DNA of 6,169 nt from Anaerolineae bacterium (GTDB lineage: Bacteria > Chloroflexota > Anaerolineae > B4-G1 > SLSP01), in contig JAIOSN010000153.1 in assembly GCA_021107605.1 (NCBI GenBank), positions 1 through 6,169 on the forward strand. Reading direction: 5' to 3'. A program made the position numbers and the translations under genes. Under the pieces are notes generated by a model. The model ran no database searches. It was not told where the DNA came from and saw only the letters and a list, made by a program, of their open reading frames with translations. Below are positions 1 to 5,023 of this stretch, in pieces (within the stretch, counting starts at the first letter, position 1; every line of letters begins with the position of its first letter).

Positions 1-90
1 CAGAAAAAACAAAACACGAACGAGGCTCTGATGCCTCCAGATGTGTTGAATGAATTAGAAGAATCTTTGGAGCAAGAAAGGGAAGATTGA
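1..90 (+). CDS. C-terminal end of an unidentified protein (5' end outside window)
   Basis: Frame 1 is open from the window edge to a TGA at 88-90 and encodes 29 residues; the other two + frames close sooner. The visible tail is hydrophilic, starting Lys/Gln/Asn-rich and ending acidic (ELEESLEQERED), which would suit a charged C-terminal helix. No domain can be named from so short a piece. It lies upstream of the injection-system genes on the same strand but is separated from them by about 290 bp containing an inverted-repeat element, so it need not belong to the same operon. That it is the end of a real gene is likely but not certain. Confidence 0.5.
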   Translation, partial: QKKQNTNEALMPPDVLNELEESLEQERED

Positions 91-112
91 ATCTACTGAA
101 AGACCAAGAATT

Positions 113-244
113 TCACCACGGAGGCACGGAGCGCACTGAGGTTTGAAGCTTGCCCTTCAGAAAATTAGTTTCTTGACAGGCCCGGTTAGATATTTTTACA
201 CCAAAACTTAATTTTTCTTAGTGCCCTCTGTGTCTCCGTGGTGA
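113..244. repeat. Inverted-repeat element with 28-bp arms (MITE-like or REP-like)
   Basis: The left arm (113-140) begins TCACCACGGAGGCAC and the right arm (217-244) ends TCTCCGTGGTGA. The reverse complement of the right arm matches the left arm at 24 of 28 positions, with differences at arm positions 12, 16, 20 and 26. The 76 bp between the arms is AT-rich in its right half and encodes nothing recognisable. A run of six T residues follows at 251-256, so a transcript reading through could form a long stem followed by a U-tract and act as a weak terminator for the upstream gene. From memory, repeats with this CACCACGGAGACAC core are common between genes in environmental bacterial genomes. A decayed copy of the right arm lies at 4491-4510. 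No obvious target-site duplication was seen. Confidence 0.75.
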
Positions 245-363
245 GCTATCTTTTTTAGAGGAAGGAAAAGTAATGAGTGGGAGAACTTCTTATTGTGTCT
301 TTTTCCGCATCCATGATACCCTGTGGTGCGATCATGTTGCATAAGCTATTATGGTTAGCCCGA

Positions 364-370
364 GAGGGAG
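364..370 (+). promoter_or_regulatory. Ribosome binding site that sets the DUF4255 gene start
   Basis: GAGGGAG lies 10 nt before the ATG at 381. The in-frame upstream ATG at 351 has no purine-rich stretch ahead of it, and the ten residues it would add do not look like the family N-terminus. The start at 381 is therefore preferred. Confidence 0.55.
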
Positions 371-380
371 TGAGTCCCCG

Positions 381-1202
381 ATGATTGATGCTCTTGACGA
401 AGTTTTACGCCGCTTACTCATCCGCGAAATTCCCATCAGAAATGGGGAAATTGATATCCAGTTCAAGCAACCTAACCGTACCTGGTCGGCGCAGCTTAGT
501 CGCCCCACGTTGAATTTCTATCTCTATGATTTGCGTGAGAACATACAACTGCGCCAACCATCGCCATTGTGGGCGGGAGTAGGGCCACAGAAAAACGGCA
601 AAATCAGCCAACGCCGCCCGGCAGTACGGCTGGACTTGCACTACGTCATGACTATTTGGGTCAATGAACCCACTGATGAACATCACCTCTTGGCCCGTGC
701 GTTAATGGCGCTCTTTCGCTATCCTTATCTGCCGGAGGACCTCTTTCCGGAAGTCTTGTTGGCACAGCCGTCGCCTATCCAGTTGCGGGTAGCGCAGCCA
801 GATCATCTGCAAGAGACCTCTCTCTTCTGGAGTGCGCTGGATAATGAGATCAAGCCGTCTATTGATTGCACGATCACCTGCGCACTTGACCCGTATCAAC
901 CGATCACCACGCCACTGGTGCGCGAGCGACTGCTTATTTTCCATAACGTTATCACCGGGGCGACCGAATCCCCAGGCCCAACTCTCTGGACAGTGCAGGG
1001 ACGGGTAACGGGGAGCGGCGCTAAGGAGTCCCGCAGCATGAGCTTGTTGGAGCGTGGGTTGGAAATTCCGCTGCGCCCAGATGGTTCCTTTACCATCATC
1101 AATTTGCCGGCGGGTACCTACACAGTAGAAATTTCCGCAAGTGGAGCTAAGACCTGGCAGCAGGAGCTCACTGTACCTTCTCCTGAATATCTAATTGGGT
1201 AA
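381..1202 (+). CDS. DUF4255 (Pvc16_N) family protein, likely tail cap/terminator of a contractile injection system, with C-terminal beta-sandwich extension
   Basis: From the start at 381 the product has 273 residues. Residues 1-190 match my knowledge of the DUF4255/Pvc16 N-terminal family: the opening MIDALDEVLRRLLIREIPI, the motif RPTLNFYLYDLREN (41-54), then RLDLHYVMTIWV (83-94) and a helix HLLARALMALFRYP (102-115). In AFP and PVC particles the gene-16 protein terminates tube growth and caps the distal end, and that role is inferred here. Residues about 205-273 form an extra domain (VQGRVTG, then LRPDGSFTIINLPAGTYTVE) typical of carboxypeptidase-regulatory-like beta-sandwiches. The order DUF4255, sheath, tube is usual for eCIS loci. 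The sheath gene follows after 128 bp. A 10-residue longer start at ATG 351 is possible but less likely. Confidence 0.88.
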   Translation: MIDALDEVLRRLLIREIPIRNGEIDIQFKQPNRTWSAQLSRPTLNFYLYDLRENIQLRQPSPLWAGVGPQKNGKISQRRPAVRLDLHYVMTIWVNEPTDEHHLLARALMALFRYPYLPEDLFPEVLLAQPSPIQLRVAQPDHLQETSLFWSALDNEIKPSIDCTITCALDPYQPITTPLVRERLLIFHNVITGATESPGPTLWTVQGRVTGSGAKESRSMSLLERGLEIPLRPDGSFTIINLPAGTYTVEISASGAKTWQQELTVPSPEYLIG

Positions 1203-1330
1203 AGCTAGCCAGCGGATTGTGAGTCAAAGCAAGGGAGGTGTTGAGCGGACAACTATGACTAGTAGAGCGTGACAAGGGAAAAGTATTGATATCTTTTTAG
1301 TGAATTGGTACAAGATAGAGGAGGTAGAAC

Positions 1331-2980
1331 ATGCCAGAATATCTTTCACCTGGTGTTTACGTTGAAGAAGTTGATCGTGGCGCTAAACCGATTGCAGGGG
1401 CCGGCACTGCTATGCCCGTTTTTGTCGGTTTTTCAGAGCGAGCCATGGTCAAAGATGAGATCGATGGTGAGATCATCGCTCGCAATGTGCAAGGCAAGGC
1501 GCAATTGGTGACCAACTGGAGCCAATTTGTGGAAACTTTTGGTGAGTTTGTCGCCGGGGCCTATTTGCCCCATGCTGTCTATGGTTATTTCCTGAATGGG
1601 GGCGGGCGTTGTTATGTTATCAGTGTTAAAACTCTCCCTCCGGCTCAGGCGGCGTTGCTTAATGTCAGCGGTAAACCCCAGTTGATAGTACGCGCCAAGG
1701 AAGCTGGTTTCACTGGCCTCAAGTTACGCGTGAAGCTTGAGTCTCCCGAATTGCCAGCTGCTGGTAAAGGGAAAGGGAAAGGGAAGGGGAAAGAGAAAGA
1801 TGAAGCCCTCACGACAGAACCTACTAACGGAGGGTTGCCGTCCTTTACACTGACCGTGGAAAAGGAGAAACTTAGTGGTGGCTGGCGGACGAAAGAAGTT
1901 CATCAAGTGACACTGAAGGAAGAGGTTCAGCAGAGCGGTGAAAGACAGGTGGTGATAGATTATAAGGACAACAAGTTCCCAGAGTTCATTGAGCTCTTGT
2001 TGCCAGCTACCGATATGCCGTTAGCTAAACTTTACCCCCGCACTCAGCAACAATCTCTCAAGATCGAAGAGAAAGCGCTGACGCCACCCACAACTTCTGA
2101 TTTTCAAGGGGATGTCACGGAGCGCACCGGCATTGAGGGGTTGGCTGAATTGGATGACGCCACCATGCTCGTGGTGCCAGATTTGATGACGCCCATGCCC
2201 GGACAGAAGAAGCTAAATTTGGATACTATCAAGGCCGTGCAGACTTTGATGATTGCTCATTGTGAACAGATGGGTGATCGGATGGCGATCTTGGATGCAC
2301 CACCCAACATGAAACCTGCTGAAATCAATAAATGGCGCATGAAAATTGCGGGGTACGATTCCAGCTACGCAGCCCTTTATTATCCCTGGATCGAGGTGAG
2401 CGACCCGGTTACTGATCAACCTGTACTCATTCCGCCCTCCGGTTATCTGGCCGGGATTTGGGCGCGGAATGATAATACGCGAGGTGTGCATAGGGCTCCC
2501 GCCAACGAGATAGTTCGGGGAGCTACCGGGTTGGCTTACAATGTCACCAAGGGTGAGCAGGATGTGCTGAATCCCAACGGGGTTAATTGCATCCGGGCTT
2601 TTGCTGGTAGTGGTATCCGCGTCTGGGGGGCGCGCACGCTTTCTAGCGATCCCTCATGGCGTTATATCAATGTGCGGCGTCTCTTCAACTACGTCAAAAA
2701 ATCTATTGAGCGAGGCACGCAGTGGGTGGTCTTTGAACCGAACGAGCCGCGACTCTGGGCACGAGTGCGCAACGCCGTGGATTCCTTTCTCACCATCGTC
2801 TGGCGCGAGGGTGCCCTATTTGGTCTCTCGCCGGCACAGGCTTTCTACGTCAAATGTGATGAGGAGCTAAATCCATCTGCCTCGCGTGATATGGGCCGGC
2901 TGATCGTTGAAATTGGTATGTCCCCCGTTAAGCCGGCAGAATTTGTGATCTTCCGCATCAGCCAATGGGCAGGACAGTAG
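1331..2980 (+). CDS. Contractile tail sheath protein (phage sheath family, eCIS type)
   Basis: The product has 549 residues and starts after an excellent SD, AGAGGAGGT at 1317-1325. The N-terminus PEYLSPGVYVEEVDRGAKPI (2-21) followed by a TAMPVFVGF segment (26-34) is the classic sheath start. Its strand normally embraces the neighbouring subunit. Residues about 110-260 are a variable, probably outward-facing domain containing five Gly-Lys pairs (145-154). The conserved core resumes near 266-345, and the C-terminal sheath domain (about 436-549) shows WRYINVRRLFNYVKKSIERG, WVVFEPNEPRLWARVRN and PAEFVIFRISQW. Sheath subunits form the helical sleeve round the tube and contract to drive it into the target. 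Only one sheath gene is present here, while PVC and AFP have three. The tube gene follows 87 bp later, presumably co-transcribed. Identification is firm. Confidence 0.96.
   Translation: MPEYLSPGVYVEEVDRGAKPIAGAGTAMPVFVGFSERAMVKDEIDGEIIARNVQGKAQLVTNWSQFVETFGEFVAGAYLPHAVYGYFLNGGGRCYVISVKTLPPAQAALLNVSGKPQLIVRAKEAGFTGLKLRVKLESPELPAAGKGKGKGKGKEKDEALTTEPTNGGLPSFTLTVEKEKLSGGWRTKEVHQVTLKEEVQQSGERQVVIDYKDNKFPEFIELLLPATDMPLAKLYPRTQQQSLKIEEKALTPPTTSDFQGDVTERTGIEGLAELDDATMLVVPDLMTPMPGQKKLNLDTIKAVQTLMIAHCEQMGDRMAILDAPPNMKPAEINKWRMKIAGYDSSYAALYYPWIEVSDPVTDQPVLIPPSGYLAGIWARNDNTRGVHRAPANEIVRGATGLAYNVTKGEQDVLNPNGVNCIRAFAGSGIRVWGARTLSSDPSWRYINVRRLFNYVKKSIERGTQWVVFEPNEPRLWARVRNAVDSFLTIVWREGALFGLSPAQAFYVKCDEELNPSASRDMGRLIVEIGMSPVKPAEFVIFRISQWAGQ
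1763..1798 (+). repeat. Hexanucleotide GGNAAR repeat encoding (Gly-Lys)5-Glu-Lys in the sheath
   Basis: Six consecutive hexamers close to GGGAAA run in frame through sheath codons 145-156, giving five Gly-Lys pairs and then Glu-Lys. The tract sits between a segment ending LESPELPAA and an acidic/polar stretch, inside the variable domain rather than the conserved sheath core. It is therefore most likely a flexible, positively charged surface loop. Hexamer gain or loss would keep the frame. Confidence 0.8.
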
Positions 2981-3054
2981 CTACCAGGGATTTAAAATTG
3001 GTCGTAATCTGTAGAGGTTTTGAGTTAGGTTGATTTTCATGCTTTTAGAGAATT

Positions 3055-3061
3055 GAGGAGG
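3055..3061 (+). promoter_or_regulatory. Ribosome binding site that sets the first tube gene start
   Basis: GAGGAGG ends 6 nt before the ATG at 3068. An in-frame TTG at 3053 overlaps this site and would place the SD inside the coding region, so ATG 3068 is the start. Confidence 0.85.
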
Positions 3062-3067
3062 CAAAAA

Positions 3068-3523
3068 ATGGCTATTCGTAATACAGATCCCCTAATCGGT
3101 TTTCAATTTTCGATCAAAATAGAGGGACGTGATGAGTTAAGTGGTTGGTTTACAGAGATTGAAGGAGTCGGTTCAGAGAGTGAGGTAGTGGAGCACAAGA
3201 CCGTCACCGGAGACGGCAAAGAAGTTGTGCAGGTGATCCCCGGCCGAATAAAATGGTCTCCGGTGACTTTGAAACGTGGTATTACTAACAATATGGCATT
3301 TTGGAGTTGGCGTCAGGAGGTTGTCAACGGTGATATGGAGACGGCGCGCACTGATTGTACCATCTTCATGCATGATCGTGAGGGCACGGCTGTTGCCGGT
3401 TGGAAGCTTGTCCGTTCCTGGCCTTCTAAGATCAGCGGGCCGTCGATGAAGACTGACAGCAACGATATCGGCGTTGAAGAGCTCACCATAGTTCACGAGC
3501 AACTGGAGCGTATTAAGATCTAG
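3068..3523 (+). CDS. Tail tube protein, T4 gp19-like (Pvc1/Pvc5 type), first copy
   Basis: The 151-residue product has the length and pattern of the gp19-like tube family found in eCIS. It opens with NTDPLIGFQFSIKIEG (5-20), continues WFTEIEGVGSESEVVEHKT (27-45), has the central signature GR (59-60) plus LKRGITN (68-74) and FWSWRQEV (78-85), and ends with a GPSMKTDSNDIGVEELTIVHE stretch (124-144). Subunits of this family stack as hexameric rings to form the inner tube that carries or delivers cargo. It directly follows the sheath gene. Because it is the closer of the two tube genes to the sheath and has the more canonical sequence, it is probably the major tube subunit (inference). Two hairpins follow its stop codon and may protect or attenuate the message. 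Confidence 0.95.
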   Translation: MAIRNTDPLIGFQFSIKIEGRDELSGWFTEIEGVGSESEVVEHKTVTGDGKEVVQVIPGRIKWSPVTLKRGITNNMAFWSWRQEVVNGDMETARTDCTIFMHDREGTAVAGWKLVRSWPSKISGPSMKTDSNDIGVEELTIVHEQLERIKI

Positions 3524-3600
3524 TCCCAATTTCAGATATTCTGCATTGGGGTAACGTATTGCGTGTTGTGTAAACTATTTTATATGCAGCACGCAATACG
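3524..3600 (+). other. Two adjacent hairpins between the tube gene and the assembly-chaperone gene
   Basis: The first hairpin pairs CCCAAT (3525-3530) with ATTGGG (3545-3550) and has a further CAG/CTG pairing inside. The second pairs CGTATTGCGTGTTG (3555-3568) with CAGCACGCAATACG (3587-3600), which is 14 positions with a single G-U pair and an 18-nt AT-rich loop. No run of T residues follows (GGTTTATTTA), so neither is a convincing intrinsic terminator. Likely roles are partial attenuation or 3' protection of the sheath/tube message, which must be made in far greater amounts than assembly factors. The second inverted repeat could instead be a protein-binding site. Confidence 0.55.
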
Positions 3601-3638
3601 GGTTTATTTAATGGGATATTGAATTAGGAGAATAATCC

Positions 3639-4010
3639 GTGTCTATCCAGACAAAATTTGAATTCACTCTCCCGCGTGGTTACGTAGATGAACACGGTAA
3701 CGTGCATCGTCAAGGGGTCATGCGTCTGGCCACAGCGATGGATGAGATCGCGCCGTTACGTGATCAGCGCGTGCGGTCCAACCAAGCTTATTTAATTATT
3801 GTCTTACTCTCCCGCGTTATCGTTAAGTTGGGTGCACTATCCGAGATCACGCCATCTACCATAGAGAAACTCTTCGCCGCTGATCTAACTTATCTTCAGG
3901 ATCTCTACCGGCGGATCAACGAGCAGGGTGTCAGTGATATCCCCATTGCTTGTCCCGTATGTGGCGCGCAATTTGAGCTTGACCTGGTTGACCTGACGGG
4001 GGAATCATAG
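3639..4010 (+). CDS. Tail assembly chaperone-like protein (gp41/E-like) of the injection system, with one CxxC pair
   Basis: A GTG start at 3639 preceded by TAGGAG (3625-3630) gives 123 residues. The N-terminus FEFTLPRGYVDEHGNVHRQG (7-26) followed by MRLATAMDEIAPL resembles the phage tail assembly chaperone group that includes Mu gp41 and P2 E. A helical middle follows (QAYLIIVLLSRVIVKLG, 49-65, then LFAADLTYLQDLYRRINE, 78-95). The C-terminus carries CPVCGAQFELDL with Cys105 and Cys108, half of a zinc-ribbon-like knuckle; no second Cys pair is present, so metal binding would need a partner or a dimer. In phages such proteins lie between the tube and tape-measure genes, as this one lies after the tube gene. 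The stop overlaps the next coding segment and a candidate frameshift signal. Presence in eCIS loci is firm in my memory, but the chaperone role is inferred. Confidence 0.72.
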   Translation: MSIQTKFEFTLPRGYVDEHGNVHRQGVMRLATAMDEIAPLRDQRVRSNQAYLIIVLLSRVIVKLGALSEITPSTIEKLFAADLTYLQDLYRRINEQGVSDIPIACPVCGAQFELDLVDLTGES

Positions 4011-4047
4011 GCTACCCCCTTGACCGCCTGCACAAGGAGGTAGCCTA
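3998..4047 (+). promoter_or_regulatory. Candidate programmed -1 ribosomal frameshift signal (slippery G-run plus stem-loop)
   Basis: In the frame of the upstream gene the codons read ACG GGG GAA TCA TAG. The heptamer GGGGGAA (3998-4004) allows the Gly tRNA to re-pair perfectly one base back, and the Glu tRNA would re-pair with GGA using a G-U pair at the middle position. A stem follows, 4008-4021 against 4034-4047, with 13 Watson-Crick pairs and one C-A mismatch (4017/4038) around a 12-nt loop. It begins 3 nt after the heptamer, or about 5 nt if the terminal A-T pairs are melted. A -1 shift would bypass the TAG at 4008-4010 and enter the DUF6760 frame. The heptamer is not the ideal X XXY YYZ form, so this remains a hypothesis. 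Confidence 0.45.
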
Positions 4048-4174
4048 CATCGCTTATCATCTTCATTGGTCGCGGGATGAAATCTTAAATCTGGAACATC
4101 CTGAACGGCAAACGTGGGTAGAGGAAATAGCTCAACTTAATCGCAGGTTAAATGCAGGGATTCAGGAGGATTGA
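4004..4174 (+). CDS. DUF6760 family coding segment without a canonical start codon
   Basis: The frame opens after an in-frame TGA (3989-3991) and runs to TGA at 4172-4174. It encodes GYPLDRLHKEVAYIAYHLHW from 4010 and then SRDEILNLEHPERQTWVEEI and a basic helix ending in GIQED, matching the small eCIS-associated DUF6760 proteins as I remember them. Conserved Trp/His positions and the EEVAYIAYHFHW-like core argue that it is real coding sequence. It contains no ATG, GTG or TTG anywhere, and neither does the region up to the preceding stop. Translation must start at ATC 4004 or ATA 4007, which overlap the previous stop, or at a CTG, or by -1 frameshifting out of the upstream gene. The given start is therefore nominal. 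Function is unknown; location between two tube genes suggests a role in assembly. Confidence 0.75.
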   Translation: MIGYPLDRLHKEVAYIAYHLHWSRDEILNLEHPERQTWVEEIAQLNRRLNAGIQED

Positions 4175-4221
4175 TAGGAGACGAGAGCGCTAAATTGTCC
4201 ATCCCTACCAATTGACTAACA

Positions 4222-4386
4222 ATGACGAAAGAACACACATCAAAGATTGATCGGAGCCGGCGGACTCCCTCTGCCGAAGAGGTTTATGTATCCATTGACC
4301 GTGAAATGCTGGCCCAAAAAGTTTGCCGGTTGTTGAGGAAGGAACTCCGTATTCAGCGGGAACGTTTAGGATACCAGCGGCGCTAA
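4222..4386 (+). CDS. Small basic hypothetical protein of the injection-system operon
   Basis: This ORF encodes 54 residues from the only upstream ATG; an in-frame TGA at 4213-4215 rules out a longer version. The first 20 residues are polar and basic (MTKEHTSKIDRSRRTPSAEE). The rest is a likely amphipathic helix, VYVSIDREMLAQKVCRLLRK followed by ELRIQRERLGYQRR. The periodic Leu/Val spacing and dense Arg/Lys look like real protein, and I recall similar short proteins with a KELRIERERRG-like end near eCIS genes, but no family name can be given. There is no clear SD before the ATG; the nearest purine run (AGGAG, 4176-4180) is too far away. It lies 47 nt after the DUF6760 stop. Confidence 0.6.
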   Translation: MTKEHTSKIDRSRRTPSAEEVYVSIDREMLAQKVCRLLRKELRIQRERLGYQRR

Positions 4387-4396
4387 GGAGAGTACC

Positions 4397-4495
4397 ATGG
4401 GCCAGCCTCGCGTTCCCGGGCAGGCGGTGAGCGCGGCACTGCCCTCGCTTCGCATAGCGGTTAAGTTTCCATCAGCCAAATTACGAAAATCTTAG
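4397..4495 (+). CDS. Possible 32-residue microprotein
   Basis: An ATG at 4397 follows AGGAG (4386-4390) at a good spacing of 6 nt, and the SD overlaps the stop of the preceding small ORF, which suggests translational coupling. The product, starting MGQPRVPGQAVSAALPSLRI, is basic and matches no family I recognise. Its stop codon lies in the decayed repeat arm at 4491-4510, so the C-terminus may have been cut short when the repeat inserted. It may equally be a chance ORF in spacer DNA. Confidence 0.3.
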   Translation: MGQPRVPGQAVSAALPSLRIAVKFPSAKLRKS

Positions 4496-4510
4496 CGCCC
4501 TCTGTGGTGA
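4491..4510. repeat. Decayed copy of the 217-244 repeat arm
   Basis: CTTAGCGCCCTCTGTGGTGA matches the right arm of the element at 113-244 except for one T-to-C change and an internal 8-nt deletion that removes the GTCTCCGT part. The matching left arm was not found nearby, so this is a solo remnant in the spacer ahead of the second tube gene. Confidence 0.6.
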
Positions 4511-4518
4511 GGGCTTTT
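4497..4518 (+). terminator. Terminator-like hairpin just upstream of the second tube gene RBS
   Basis: GCCCTC (4497-4502) pairs perfectly with GAGGGC (4509-4514) around a 6-nt loop and is followed at once by TTTT (4515-4518). The stem is short and the U-tract is only four long, so termination would be partial at best. The left half of the hairpin comes from the decayed repeat arm. It ends 2 nt before the SD of the next gene and could also affect ribosome access there. Confidence 0.4.
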
Positions 4519-4531
4519 ATAGGAGGAGGCA

Positions 4532-5017
4532 ATGCCAGAGAGTAATCAAGGTATGAAGCAATGGGGGAAATCTCCAGCCACTACGTTTAGATACTATGTA
4601 GAATTGAAGAGTGTCATTGAAGGAGCCTTCACCGAGTGCAATGGTCTAAATGTGGAACGTGACGTGTACGAGTACAAAGAGGGTGGCGTCAATGATCATA
4701 TTCACATTCTAGCGGGCCGGGCTAAATACGGTGGTAATATCGTGCTCAAGCGAGGGGTTACGTACTCTGACGTACTCTGGAAGTGGTTCCAGGAGGAACT
4801 GACCCAGGGAATGGCCACTCCAGTGCAGATGGCGGTCATTCTGATTGTGCGTTATGATTACCAGCGCAAGAAACGCATCGCTTTGCGGTGGAATGTGGAG
4901 CAGGCTTTCCCGGTTAAATGGACCGGCCCGAATCTGAACATGTCTGGCAATGATGTAGCGGTTGAAACGATAGAAATCGCACATCAGGGCTTGAAGATGG
5001 AATGTCTGGAATTTTAG
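4532..5017 (+). CDS. Second tail tube-like protein, T4 gp19 family (Pvc5/adaptor-ring type)
   Basis: The 161-residue product starts after a very strong SD, AGGAGGAGG (4521-4529). It has the same signature as the first tube protein: FRYYVELKSVIEGAFTECNG (19-38), GRAKYGG (62-68), VLKRGVTYSDVLWKW (71-85) and, near the end, FPVKWTGPNLNMSGNDVAVE (126-145) with EIAHQGLKM. Outside these motifs it has diverged and has a longer N-terminus (MPESNQGMKQWGK) and a basic QRKKR turn (111-115). In PVC and AFP, minor tube paralogues form rings joining the tube to the spike and baseplate, and that role is inferred here. The next gene starts 6 nt after its stop, so the two are probably translationally coupled. 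Confidence 0.93.
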   Translation: MPESNQGMKQWGKSPATTFRYYVELKSVIEGAFTECNGLNVERDVYEYKEGGVNDHIHILAGRAKYGGNIVLKRGVTYSDVLWKWFQEELTQGMATPVQMAVILIVRYDYQRKKRIALRWNVEQAFPVKWTGPNLNMSGNDVAVETIEIAHQGLKMECLEF

Positions 5018-5023
5018 GTAAAG

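Noticed and set aside
173..200. TTGACA inside the inverted-repeat element as a -35 box
   Set aside because: No good -10 hexamer occurs at 16-18 bp; the best AT-rich hexamers are spaced too closely or match poorly.
273..344. 23-codon ORF with a fair SD upstream of the DUF4255 gene
   Set aside because: It is too short and featureless to support as a gene; a leader peptide is possible, but nothing such as a biased codon run or an attenuator hairpin backs it.
351..380. Upstream ATG extending the DUF4255 protein by ten residues
   Set aside because: No SD precedes it, whereas GAGGGAG precedes the ATG at 381, which also matches the expected family N-terminus.
1286..1314. TTGATA and TACAAG with 17-bp spacing, a possible sigma-70 promoter for the sheath gene
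   Set aside because: Transcription would start near 1321, inside the SD at 1317-1325, leaving a leader too short for the strong RBS that is present; the -10 match is also only moderate.
4034..4040. Perfect SD-like AAGGAGG inside the DUF6760 segment
   Set aside because: It encodes Lys-Glu-Val in the conserved part of the protein and has no ATG, GTG or TTG at a useful distance in any frame that yields a sensible product; it more likely matters as one arm of the 4008-4047 stem.
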